Counted from the first letter of the stretch, positions 7,256 to 16,578 are shown. The stretch: 20,983 bases of DNA from Chara braunii (GCA_003427395.1 BFEA01000209.1:1810593-1831575); one strand, 5' to 3'. Numbers and translations are program-made. The notes: generated by a model not told the origin, from the letters alone.

Positions 7256-8311
7256 ATGGATGCAAGCGCGCAGGACAACCCACCTTCGACGAGTGCCAGG
7301 TATGGATTATCTCTCCAAGGCCCCTCGCCATCCACCTCCGGGTTTGATGGGGCACTATATTGCCTCCCAATACCGAACGGCTTGCCACCATTGCCTACTT
7401 TCAAGCACCTTAATACATCAGTTTACAGTCCCGGGAGAGCGGCACGCAGCATGACAGCCCTCCTTGCCGAAGGTAGCAGTCCAGCTCCTGTGTCTGGTGG
7501 ATGGCCAGATGTGAGGATGGCACGTAATGAAACGCAGTATGACGCGTGCCAGCGGGGGATGCCATCTACGCCTGCATTGCATCGATCTTTTGGTGAGGCA
7601 GGGGTCGGCGAAGGGTTGCAATCTGCGGGGAACTCATCACATCCACAGTGGCTTGAACTCATCCACGGGGATGGATGGCCCTCCAACCCCTTATGCTGGT
7701 CAGCCACATGGCAACATCCCAACACTAAGCCGCCGGTGATGTCATCAGTCAGCATCAACAACGACCACCCGCCGTGCGATGTGGATGACTTGGAAGTCCG
7801 AGAGTCGAACGTGGACGCGAGCATGGGTGATGCATGGGGCGGACCGACAACAGACATGATTGCAGGGACCCCATGTACTGATCATCCCGCAATCGAGACG
7901 ACGGAGCAGGGGACCAGTGGAGCTGATGTGGCAAAATCACCAGAGGTGCTAAGGAGAACGAAGACGTCAGGAGGGGTGAAGAAAGGAGTTGAAAATGGGG
8001 GGAAAGGAAGAAGTCGGGCTCCTGATGGGGGATCCCAGGAGAGTCTCGATCTGCCGCGACTCATGTTTGAGGAAGATTGTCTGCAGCAGAAGAGAAAAGG
8101 AAGGGAGAAGATGAGGGGTAGGAAGGAGAAGTACGCGTGGATTGTTGCAAACCTGGTGGAGAAAGGGTATGAAAAGCGTACCCACTACGATTACGAAAGG
8201 AAGTTTTATGGCCTGCTTGATGCAGAATTTTTTTTTCGCGATTTTGGCGGGAAATCTGGAGCAAACATGAAGATTGTCTGCAGTAGGAGAGAAAAGGAAG
8301 GGAGAAGATGA
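7256..8311 (+). CDS. Myb/SANT-like DNA-binding protein, disrupted at the 3' end
   Basis: A 351-codon frame opens with ATG at 7256, after an in-frame TGA at 7229. Residues 1 to about 225 are low-complexity Ser/Pro/Gly/Asp-rich; about 225-260 is basic (VKKGVENGGKGRSR). About 273-336 (MRGRKEKYAWIVANLVEKGY..THYDYERKFYGLLDA..FGGKSGA) has the helix pattern of the trihelix or Myb_DNA-bind_4 family, in which W..I...L...GY.R....C..KW..L is typical. Such proteins occur as stand-alone regulators and as the DNA-binding partner encoded by PIF/Harbinger transposons. The frame is broken because the 3' part of the domain is tandemly duplicated by 197 bp, not a multiple of three. As a result the frame ends soon after entering the second copy, and the YWRMTKD segment that should follow is read only in the frame of copy 2. 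Function as a regulator is inferred from family only; the present locus is probably not making a normal protein. Confidence 0.6.
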   Translation: MDASAQDNPPSTSARYGLSLQGPSPSTSGFDGALYCLPIPNGLPPLPTFKHLNTSVYSPGRAARSMTALLAEGSSPAPVSGGWPDVRMARNETQYDACQRGMPSTPALHRSFGEAGVGEGLQSAGNSSHPQWLELIHGDGWPSNPLCWSATWQHPNTKPPVMSSVSINNDHPPCDVDDLEVRESNVDASMGDAWGGPTTDMIAGTPCTDHPAIETTEQGTSGADVAKSPEVLRRTKTSGGVKKGVENGGKGRSRAPDGGSQESLDLPRLMFEEDCLQQKRKGREKMRGRKEKYAWIVANLVEKGYEKRTHYDYERKFYGLLDAEFFFRDFGGKSGANMKIVCSRREKEGRR

Positions 8312-8460
8312 AGGGTAGGAAGGAGAAGTACGCCTGGATTGTTGCAAACCTGGTGGAGAAAGGGTATGAAAAGCGTACCCACGACGATTGCGAAAGAAAG
8401 TTTTATGACCTGCTTGATGCAAATTTTTTTTTTCATGATTTTGGCGGGAAATCTGGAGCG
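8072..8460 (+). repeat. 197-bp tandem duplication inside the SANT domain
   Basis: AGATTGTCTGCAG, AGAGAAAAGGAAGGGAGAAG, the KEKYAWIVANL-coding block and GGCGGGAAATCTGGAGC all recur at a constant offset of 197 bp (for example 8074 and 8271, 8246 and 8443). Copy 2 keeps the DDC residues usual in the family, where copy 1 has YDY, so copy 2 looks closer to the ancestral sequence. Confidence 0.95.
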
Positions 8461-8505
8461 ACTGGTTATTGGAGGATGACCAAGGACGCAGAAAGGGAAG
8501 CTGGA

Positions 8506-8509
<4 letters not shown>
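8308..8509 (+). pseudogene. Second copy of the SANT-like domain, different frame
   Basis: Encodes MKGRKEKYAWIVANLVEKG..THDDCERKFYDLLDA..FGGKSGATGYWRMTKDAEREAGL. The last part (GYWRMTKDAEREAG) matches the family pattern YW.M....R...L after the last helix. The frame then enters the 26-T tract at 8510, so the original C-terminus was removed by the retroelement tail inserted there. No independent promoter or start is evident. Confidence 0.6.
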
Positions 8510-8540
<31 letters not shown>

Positions 8541-8660
8541 AAACAAAGCTCCATCTATTGGTGGGGAGCAACACCTGCTGGAAACCGGGTCTAGCGTCCC
8601 ATAGATACAACCATATCCTTACAAATTGGCACGAACTGGGAACTGGGCCTAGTGTCCCAT
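8510..8660 (-). mobile_element. LINE 3' end, 5'-truncated, with 26-nt poly(A)
   Basis: T26 at 8510-8535 is the poly(A) of a minus-strand insertion. The 54-bp tail block (8547-8600) and a second GGGACACTAGGCCC-type block (8638-8657) repeat the arrangement in the LINE 3' UTR at 12195-12310, with 58 against 59 bp spacing. This makes it a truncated copy of the same LINE family or a SINE derived from it. No clear target duplication. Confidence 0.75.
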
Positions 8661-8710
8661 AACGAATACATTCAGAAAACTCGTCGGAAAATTTCATGCA
8701 ATTGAGACTA

Positions 8711-8725
8711 GGACCTACTAGAAAA
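8711..8725 (+). repeat. Left target-site duplication of the LINE
   Basis: GGACCTACTAGAAAA, identical to 12407-12421. Confidence 0.9.
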
Positions 8726-11700
8726 TGGGGCATTATCAGACCCGGACGACCCAAGTAAAGTGGTCACATCGACCGCGGCTTGCTCGAAAATAGCAAGGGA
8801 TTTTTTTAAATCTCTTTTCATTTCTCAGAATAATCATATTCCTAGAGAGCAACGATTAATAGAAATGGAAGAATTCCTTACGCCATTAGATAGATTCATA
8901 ACGGAGGAACAAATGATATTAATGAAAAATCCTCTGGAGAAGGATGAAATTTGGAAGGCTCTCTTACTAATGAAAGAAGACAAGTCCCCGGGCATAGATG
9001 GACTACCAAAGGAATTCTGGGAATCAGCATCATGATGAGATTTCATATCTGAGGATCTTATGGATTATTACCAGGCGGTATGGGATTCGGGAGATATGGG
9101 TGTATTTGTAGGTCACGGAGTACTTACTCTTTTGTACAAAAAAGGGGACAAGACAAATATAAGGAACTATCGGCTTATTACCCTTCTCACTGTGGTATAT
9201 AAGCTTATAGCTAAGGCATTAGCAGATCTAGTGTCTTAATAATTCCAGAAATCATTCATCCATCCAAGACAGGATTTATAACAGACATAAATATTCAAGA
9301 TAATATACTTTTGGTAAATGAGTTTCTTAAAATTTATCGCCAATCTAAGCACAACGCGACCTTTATTTTTATTGACTTTGAAAAAACATAATGATCATGT
9401 GGATTGACTTTTTGTGGACAAGTGTTTAGCGAAAATGAATTTTGGTCCAAATTTCAGAAGATGGGTGATAATTCTGCATCAGAATGCTACTACAAGGGTT
9501 ATGATTAATAATAATGTGCCCCCCCCCCATTCCGTTAGAAAGATCTGTACGTCAAGGGGACCCGCTGACTCCTTACCTCTTTGTCATTATAATGGAGGCC
9601 TTGGCGGCTAATCTAAGACAACATAAAGATATTCGTCGTATACAAGTCACTAGTATTCCGAAAGAGGCGATTCCTATTTGCCCTCTTCTTGCTGATGATC
9701 TTTCCCTAATTGTGGATGCTACCCACGAGAATATGGCAGAGATTCATAATTTCATGGATAAATTTTGTCGTCTTTCAAACATGAAAGTCAACTGGGGGAG
9801 TAAAACTACGGGCTGGTGGATTCACCGCCAAGGAGGGAGACCCCCAGATGTTCCTAGGATTAAGTGGTTGTCTCTGGATACCCCAATAAGAGTATTGAGA
9901 ATTTCACTATCTGCTGAAGGTAAACCAAAGAATCATAATGAATGGGTTTCTCAACCCGCCCAGGCGAAAGTGGAAGTATGAAAAAATAAACATACTTCGA
10001 TTTTTGGACGATCATTGATCATTAACAATGTCATCCTTGCATCCATTTGGTATAAGTCAAGGATTTGGGCTCTGGACAAAGATTCTCTCAAATCTCTTCA
10101 GCGACAGTTGACTGCTTTCTTATGGAGGGGTAACCAGAGTCATTAGTAGGGTAGCTTGACAATCCATCATTCAACCAAAGACGAGTGGAGGTCTGGGGAT
10201 TCTAGATCCTCTGACCCAAGCCAAGGCCCTTTCAATTCAATGGCTTCAACGATTCAAGTTGTTATTTAGCCCTCAGACTCCATGGGTACCCTTAGCCCTG
10301 GAGCAAATCAAGAGACTAGCACCCCAGACGACTGAAGGAATTGATCCGCTAATATGGTTGGAAAACCGCTCATGGACCATCCCCAGGTACAGTTCCAAGC
10401 CAGGAACAACATCAACAATCTCAAATAGGGAAGCTGTAAGGCAAGATTTGAAAAATGACCCATTTTGGGTCTCGTTGTTAAAAATGTGGAGACAACTTCC
10501 TCTTACTAGTACATTACCACCAGAAAGGTGGGAGGAAGTTTGTCAACAACCTCTTTTTGATAACAGATGGATTCGAGACTCCCAGGGTTATGTTCTCCAT
10601 TGTATGCATTCTCCTTGGAAGGGATGCGTTCGGAATGACATCATGAGGATAAAGGACATATGAGACAAGGACACCAAGGATTGGGTAACCACATCTAAAC
10701 TAAGAGGACATCTAAGGTACTGTCATTATTCGATGGAGTCCCTGGAAAAGATAATTGAACTCATCCCTCTCAATTGGATTCGTATTCTTAGGAGTGGACC
10801 CAAATTTATGACCAATGATTGGGTAGCACTTAAAGCCCATCCAGGGGAAATAGGCATAATTCTAGAACCTAACCAAAATAGAGGTCTTCTTCTTCAAATT
10901 TTTTCGTTATTAGCATCTAATGTTGCAGTTCCAAAGGGCCAAGGAGAAACTAGATGGGCTCAAGCTCACCAGATTTTCAGAATAAGAGTAACCAGGAATA
11001 AGCATTCCTTGATAGCCTTCAAACCAGATTGTCCCATTTCGGAACCCTCCTATGATCCAACTAATTGGGTATGGGGTTCGACATCAAGGAAAAAAAGACA
11101 TAATAGATCATTCAAGAGGAATCTTCATTCCCTTAAAGTCAAATCAGCCTATAGGATGCTACGACCTAGGATAAATTTAAAAAACAGGATACTCACAAGA
11201 TGGATAAAACACCTCAATATAAGTAAGGAGGAGCTGAAGTCGGTCCGATGGTTTAAAACAGTCAAGGACAAACCAGCAAAGATAGCTTCCCTCCAATGGC
11301 CAATAAAACATAGTTGTCTCCCTACCAATGACTGGCTTATTGACAGATCATCCTTAGAACAGAAAGGATTAGCAGTAAGATGGTGCAAACTTTTTAAATC
11401 TGCTTTCCCAAGCAGAATTTCTCCAGAAACCATAGAGCATATTTATATGCAGTGTCCGGGTTCAATCTGGCTTTGGAGGTGGTGGGATCGTATATGGTCA
11501 CTACTAGTCCCACAAGTTAAATGACCATGGGGATGGAAAGCCATTCTCCTAGAGACCTAGAGCCCGGATTCAGATCTGGTGGGGAACAATGGAGAATTTG
11601 TAGACAATCATTTCGAATAGGGAGAAGAGCGGTAATGTGGGCTATTTGGATGAAAAGGTGCACTTATGAATGGGAAGGGGCAAGGTTAGATGGTCCAGAC

Positions 11701-11970
11701 TTCACAGAAACTATCAAGCAACAAATTCAAATATATATTTTGACGAAGTGGGATCAAATAAAAAAAAAAGTGAAGTTTCTTTAAGATATAACAGAAATTC
11801 AGAATCACTTTCGGAAATTCACAAGCGAATGGCTGGGCGGAAACCAGGGAAGGAGAATAGGAAAGGTTTGTTGGAATGGGGCAAGGGATGATGATGATGC
11901 TGGATTCAAAAGGGACTATAAAGTGATTTTCGATGATTGGACTAATATTGAGGCTACAATACCCATGTGA
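8726..11970 (+). pseudogene. LINE ORF2 remnant: reverse transcriptase and C-terminal zinc-knuckle region
   Basis: Order of recognisable parts: the pre-RT linker and KSPGIDGLPKEFWE (8726-9032); NYRLITLL..YKLIAKALADL (about 9160-9230); TGFITDINIQDNILLVNEFL and FIFIDFEK (about 9266-9385); RQGDPLTPYLF (9550-9582); the catalytic box as LADD instead of F/YADD (9688-9699); S.MKVNW; thumb FGRSLIINN (about 10000-10030); GGLGILDPL (about 10185-10212); and a zf-RVT-like end with C..F..ETIEHIYMQCPG (about 11385-11460). The likely natural stop is TGA 11968-11970. Frame changes occur near 9240, near 9390 (one extra base before the YDHVD codons), at C10 9519-9528, near 10148 and near 11530-11560. In-frame stops include TGA 9033, 9036, 9405, 9979, 10157, 10661, 11522 and TAA 11782. 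From 10160 to 11521 one frame is interrupted once only, so decay is moderate. Known role: ORF2 nicks DNA and copies the element RNA at the target. Confidence 0.9.
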
Positions 11971-12406
11971 CCATTATCAGACTTCCCATATCCATTCCCC
12001 CCCCTTGTGTCTGCTCTTGTTCCTAGTTCATGGTATGGCTTATAGGAGGTATGATATGCTGGGGGGTTTTTGGAATGAGTTGCTTCTTAATTTTTCTTGA
12101 AGAAAGATACGGCAAATCAGTATATCACATTTTCATATTAGTACCAAGACTAAGCTGATCAATATGGCGCCACTCATATGAGGGTGAAGAGGTACAAGGG
12201 ACGCTGGGCCCGTTTCCTAACATTTTCAATCTCAATTCTACATCATTTTATGTCAAGGGACGCTGGACCCGTTTTCCAGCAGGTGCAGCTCCCCACCAAT
12301 AGATTGGAGCCCCTAGTGGAGCTGGTAGGAGTGTATGCTTTTATCATCACTCCTATCAGTGACTATGATGAGGTGTTTTTCTAAATTAAAAAAAAAAAAA
12401 AAAAAA
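11971..12406 (+). other. LINE 3' UTR with shared tail block
   Basis: Holds two near-repeats CAAGGGACGCTGG(G/A)CCCGTTT (12195-12217, 12254-12277) and the 54-bp block 12257-12310. Reverse-oriented copies of the block occur at 6141-6194 and 8547-8600. A GATGAGGTG-containing stretch and A19 follow. In stringent-type LINEs the 3' end is the recognition site for the reverse transcriptase; that this block plays the role is inference. Confidence 0.7.
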
Positions 12407-12421
12407 GGACCTACTAGAAAA
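12407..12421 (+). repeat. Right target-site duplication of the LINE
   Basis: GGACCTACTAGAAAA directly after the poly(A), matching 8711-8725. Confidence 0.9.
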
Positions 12422-12529
12422 ATCCAATTGGCCTAAGAATGAAATTGGATGATTAAGATACCGGGGCCATTACCCGGCTTTGGCTCAGAGAATTAGAGCT
12501 ACTTCATACATATCTATGATAACTTCATG

Positions 12530-12915
12530 ATTCAGAAACGACTCGGAAGAACCTCCATCAATCCACTTTACCTCCCTCCGGCAAGACTGACTGCAGCGGA
12601 GCCACCGTCTCTGTTGCTGCTATACCATACTCCCATCCTACCATCTAGCCCCTTCACTGGTAGGACGCGTGATACCCCACCATCTTCTCCCACTTTTTTT
12701 TTTTTTGGCTTCAGACATGTGATTTCAGAACCGACTCAGAAGAACCCCCATCTATCCACTTTACCTCACTCTGGCAAGACTGACTACAGCGGAGCCACCA
12801 TCTCAGTTGCTGCTATACCATACTACCATCCTGCCAGCTAGCCCCCTCACTGGTAGGATGCGTGACAACCCACCATCTTTCCCACTCACCTTTTTTGCTA
12901 TTTGAGGTTCCTAAC
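12530..12915 (+). repeat. Tandem duplication, unit about 193 bp
   Basis: The segment with TTCAGAA.CGACTC.GAAGAAC, CCACTTTACCTC, GGCAAGACTGACT.CAGCGGAGCCACC and CACTGGTAGGA.GCGTGA recurs with an offset of 193 bp (for example 12581 and 12774). Each unit ends in a T-rich tract. No protein recognised. Confidence 0.9.
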
Positions 12916-12985
12916 AACTCTTTTTTTTCAGAAAAAAAACTCATCAATCCCCTGCTCCCCACTTCATGGTGTTGTACAACAATTT

Positions 12986-13066
12986 TGTCTTCGTCATCGA
13001 GAGGGAGGTCCCGGAAGACCAACAAGTGCAACAGTCCTGTCTTCGTCATCGAAAGGGAGGTCCCGG
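12986..13066 (+). repeat. 52-bp tandem repeat, two copies
   Basis: TGTCTTCGTCATCGA.AGGGAGGTCCCGG occurs at 12986-13014 and 13038-13066. Related CGTC(A/T)TCGAG motifs return near 13278 and 13646 inside the larger 368-bp repeat. Confidence 0.85.
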
Positions 13067-13140
13067 GTACTTTCTAATGAAGTCAGCTGACCACGGCCGG
13101 TACCCATCGAGACTCCACTCGATGCCAATGGCATCCGTTA

Positions 13141-13880
13141 TCAACCACCCCCATCAGAACCCCCTTCATCCTCCCCAACTCCGTCCTAGTAAAGGGTTTG
13201 AAAGACTATATCCTCAGCACGAGCCAGACACAATCCTCATCTTGCAATCTCCTGCCCCCTCAGGGATTTCCAGTTTCCGTCATCGAGAGGGTAAGCCAGC
13301 GCTGCCTGACGCCAATCGCACCAGGATGATCCCTCATCAGCCGGTACCCATCCGGCAGCTAAGCTGCCCGATGCCAATCTCATCTAATGAAAAAAATCCC
13401 CCAGCTGGTACCCCTCAGACGACCTGATTCAACCTTCTCTCCGTCCTCACAAAGAGTCATCTCGTGCCCTTTGCCCCCCACCTTGAACAAATCCCCCAAA
13501 ACCCAACAGAACATCCACTTGCCTGTCCCCCCTTCACCCTCCCCAACTTCGTCCTAGTAAAGACTTCGAAATACCATGTCCTCAACAAGCACCAGACACA
13601 ATCCTCATCCTGCAATTTCCTGCCCCCTCGAAAATTTCAGTCTCCGTCTTCGAGGGGGTGAACCAGCACTGTCCGAGGCCAATCGTACTAGAGTAAACCC
13701 TCATCAGTCGGTACCCATCCGACAGCCCAAGCTGCGCGACGCCAATCGCATCCAATGAAAGTTCCCCTAACCAGTACCCCTCAGACAACCCCGATACAAC
13801 CCTCTCTCCGTCCTCACAAAGAGTTATCTCGTGCCCTTTGCCCTCCATCTTGGACAGACCTCCCAAAGCTCAACAGAACC
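13141..13880 (+). repeat. Tandem duplication, unit about 368 bp
   Basis: Blocks CTCCCCAACT.CGTCCTAGTAAAG, GACACAATCCTCATC, CCTGCCCCCTC, GGTACCCATC, CGTCCTCACAAAGAGT.ATCTCGTGCCCTTTGCC recur at offsets of 367-368 bp (13227 and 13595; 13451 and 13818). The plus strand is strikingly C-rich and G-poor. The 153-codon frame through it (12966-13427) is low-complexity and I regard it as a chance frame. Confidence 0.88.
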
Positions 13881-15057
13881 GCCCCGTACGAATTCACATA
13901 ATAAGCTCAACAGTTCACAAAATTTTAAGAAGCGGACTATAACCAATTCTTAGACATCATCTCAGACAAAACCCTCAAAAGAGTAGTCGCAAATCCCACA
14001 GAAACTGGAAACAGATGTAGACTGAGTACAGGGAATTTAAGACAGGCTACAAATTTATAAAAAATTTAGGGGAATTTAACAGACTATACCATCGGATGCC
14101 CTAAATAGGACTTTCGACCAATACTATGAAAATCTGGACCTGCTAAGCAGAAAGAGGGAAGATGGAGGCCGTCAGTCCTCGTACAAAAATGCGGCAGACC
14201 TCAGACCCCCTCATGCTAGGGTGACAGGGCGCCACCGCTACCCCATAACCGGTCCACCTTGTTCGCACGGAAAGAAGTGTCTTCCACCCTCGACTACTCC
14301 TCAAAGTCTTTAAGCCCCACAGTCACAGGGAAACACCCCCGACCATGACTTCGTCGAACCGACACTGGTTATGCCGCACTGACGGCATAACTCCCCAGGC
14401 CTCAAGCTCCTACCCAGGTTACAGAGCCTCAACTCCAGCACCGGCCTGAGTCGTCCCAGCAGAATCCTCCTGACCTCCAAGCCATAACCAACCATCCAAC
14501 CACCTAGCAAATCCGGACCACCCTAAGCCGATACACCATCCTGAGGGAAGACAAAACAAATTCGAAGTTTACCATGATAGAAATCAATTAGGTTTGCAGA
14601 CACAGGTTCGTCAAGTAGAAATTAACCAAAACAAATTAGGGAAATTGGGAACTCTTATCTATAACATCTCTTTGCAGACATAGAACGAAGGTTAGGGAAA
14701 TTATGAACTCTTATCTAGAACATCTCTTAGGGTTTTCTGAATTTAAAAAATGAGATTTATGAAATTTATCTAAGGTATCCAAATTAGACTCATGAATATC
14801 TAAAATCCAGAGGATAATCCTGATCGTGGTTAAGATCGTTGTTAAGAGCAGCAAAATTACGTCAAGAATTATGAACCTAACAGAAACAGAGCCTGATTTA
14901 CAATTTTCAATTTAACAGGTGAACTCACAGGATAAAGTATTTTGAAAATAAGATCAGAGGAAACGGTCAGAAAACAATCGGAGTACAATCATCAAAAGAA
15001 GCAATCAGAAAACTATCAGAGTACAATCAGACAATTCACAATCAGAGTGTTAAGAAT
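13881..15057. other. Unassigned A-rich DNA with short repeats
   Basis: No gene recognised. Seen: hairpin TTATGCCG-CACTGA-CGGCATAA (14369-14390); a 56-bp-offset direct repeat around TTAGGGAAATT.GGAACTCTTATCTA (14636 and 14692); several AATCAGAGTACAATCA-like repeats at about 14970-15050. It could be the non-coding part of an old retroelement, but no polymerase, protease or LTR is visible. Confidence 0.4.
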
Positions 15058-15462
15058 TTGCGGAAATTATCTCAGACTGTAGATTTCAAATTATCAGGAA
15101 ACCAGGCGACGCGTGGGCAGAATCCTAATCCACTAATACCAAATTCCCGTCCCTTCTTCCTCAACTCAACCACTTACCCCACCTCTCAAACCCTACCCCT
15201 GCATCTTTGGGGAAAGAAGGACTACCTCCCTCCCACTGCTAGCATCTGGGCTCGAAGCAAAACTAACACCAAAGATATAAACGACCATCTTCAATCCCTC
15301 CTGGACTAGGGAAACGAAAACGGTGTGACACCCCTCGCCAAACCTGTCAACAAGTTGCCACAGGGGGTTCAAGCTACCCTAACTCTAGCTTTTCCATACT
15401 TCTCGAGGAAGGGGGACGGCTATATGAACACAAGACAAGAACAGCAGGCCCCACCTACCTGA
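15058..15462 (+). pseudogene. Unknown open frame with one internal TAG
   Basis: One frame runs 15058-15462 with a single TAG (15307-15309). Readable pieces include LPLHLWGKKDYLPPTASIW, DINDHLQSLLD and, after the TAG, FPYFSRKGDGYMNTRQEQQ. There is no obvious ATG at its head (it opens at TTG). I recognise no domain. The even amino-acid mix suggests real coding ancestry, perhaps a transposon structural protein, but this is weak. Confidence 0.25.
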
Positions 15463-15939
15463 CTGCCCTTCCCCCATCACCGAACTTTCTCGTGCCTTAC
15501 CTTCTCTCGCCTCGTATCCCTGCGTCTTCACCCCTTCACGTCGCCTGACTCTGCAAATCAAATAAGATGTCGCTAAGGATCTACGCGATGGACAGTCTTA
15601 ACCTCCACACCATTCACCAACTCAACCTGTACGCTCCCACACAACCGCAACATCGCGCCGCCCTATAAGGCAGCGACACCTACGCCCTCAACCACGCAAC
15701 CACAATGCCCATCCTACCACCCCCCGCCAACCATCACCGCGCGCCAGCACCACCATGAACGACAACTCGCTCCCACATCGCACCCTCGACCGCCACCGCT
15801 CCGACCAGTCCTACCCATACGAGGCGCAGCGCTCCCGGCAGCGCTGTGCCCGGAAGCTGGACTGCCTTTGTCATATGAGAGTTGATTCTTTGTAGCACTC
15901 CAGTGGAAGCTGACAAAAGCTGACGGCACGTGTGAGGGG
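15463..15939. other. C-rich stretch without recognised gene
   Basis: The plus strand is strongly C over G (15721-15780 has 31 C and 9 G). Two overlapping minus-strand frames (15714-16079, 15734-16075) exist, as expected for such skewed GC-rich DNA; neither has a recognisable domain. A possible splice acceptor TTGATTCTTTGTAG ends at 15894 and another, CTCCGACCAG, near 15967. Confidence 0.35.
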
Positions 15940-16389
15940 ATGATGCAAATTGTGCATCTCCGACCAGGGGCAGCGAGCGGGGGAACAGATGATGAAGCAA
16001 CTGGTGGTGACAGCGAGAGTGGCAGTGTGCGGAGGAAAGCGGACAGCAAGAGCACCCATGGTGCGAAGTTGCCACGCACGGGAGGAGAGAGGGGACCTAA
16101 CAGACGATCCGCGTCTGACAGTGAGGCTGATGGTGGAAGGGATAGGTCTTTTGTGGAAATTACTCATGCTCTTGTTAATGCTCAGGACAAGCTATCAGAC
16201 AAGTTGGCTGTTAGTTTCGTGCAGGCCATGGATGGCCTTAACATGACACTGGCCGAAGGGAACTCCATGCTGCTCCAATGCTTTGCAATGCTTTCGGGGT
16301 CCATGGCGGGTTTTCCTGCTTCTGTTCCAGAGAGGGGCGAGGGCAGTGGGATCGGTGATGGCGAACGGAACGATCGTGAGCACAAATGA
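15940..16389 (+). CDS. Possible C-terminal exon of a Myb/SANT-like (transposon ORF1-type) protein
   Basis: A frame of 149 codons to TGA 16387-16389. The first half is charged and Ser/Gly-rich (DSESGSVRRKADSK). The second half contains a helical stretch (ALVNAQDKLSDKLAVSF, then MTLAEGNSMLLQCFAML). In Myb/SANT-like proteins of this kind a charged linker is often followed by a helix with a similar M..GN..ML.CF pattern, so I read it as the C-terminal part of one. The DNA-binding domain itself is not seen just upstream; it would have to be in an earlier exon or lost. The first ATG may not be the true start, since an acceptor CTCCGACCAG lies just inside. It converges with the Harbinger transposase at 18138-19085. 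A T19 tract follows at 16426-16444. Confidence 0.4.
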   Translation: MMQIVHLRPGAASGGTDDEATGGDSESGSVRRKADSKSTHGAKLPRTGGERGPNRRSASDSEADGGRDRSFVEITHALVNAQDKLSDKLAVSFVQAMDGLNMTLAEGNSMLLQCFAMLSGSMAGFPASVPERGEGSGIGDGERNDREHK

Positions 16390-16578
16390 TCACCAATTTT
16401 TTGTTCTTGCGTGAGGATGTTAATGTTTTTTTTTTTTTTTTTTTGACGAAATTTATCAGACTTATGCTTGTCAGTTTTCCGTATTCCACACATGCAAGTC
16501 GAGAAGTGGGCGATGTGGAACTGATGTGCGTCCATCTGCGTTTGGCCTCCATCCTCTCATTCTTGCAGGTCAGTCCTC

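Larger units (their letters stand above)
8726..12406 (+). mobile_element. 5'-truncated L1-like LINE with poly(A) and target duplications
   Basis: A 3681-bp insertion bounded by the exact 15-bp repeat GGACCTACTAGAAAA (8711-8725, 12407-12421) and ending in A19 (12388-12406). It starts inside ORF2, just upstream of the reverse transcriptase, so ORF1 and the endonuclease are missing. This is the usual result of incomplete target-primed reverse transcription. It landed about 50 bp from an older minus-strand LINE tail (8510-8660). Both the truncation and the many stops show it cannot move by itself. Confidence 0.92.

Noticed and set aside
8726-11970. TGA read as tryptophan (alternative genetic code)
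   Set aside because: Normal TGG Trp codons are abundant, TAA and TAG stops and frameshifts also occur, and the host is nuclear plant-like; mutation explains it better.
12966-13427. 153-codon frame as a protein gene
   Set aside because: It lies across the tandem repeats and is Pro/Ser/His-rich without a domain; the second copy of the repeat is not open in the same way.
13881-15939. LTR retrotransposon
   Set aside because: No direct terminal repeats, primer-binding site, protease, RT or integrase could be found.
15714-16167. Overlapping minus-strand frames of 98-121 codons
   Set aside because: Expected by chance in strongly skewed GC-rich DNA and partly antisense to a better plus-strand frame.
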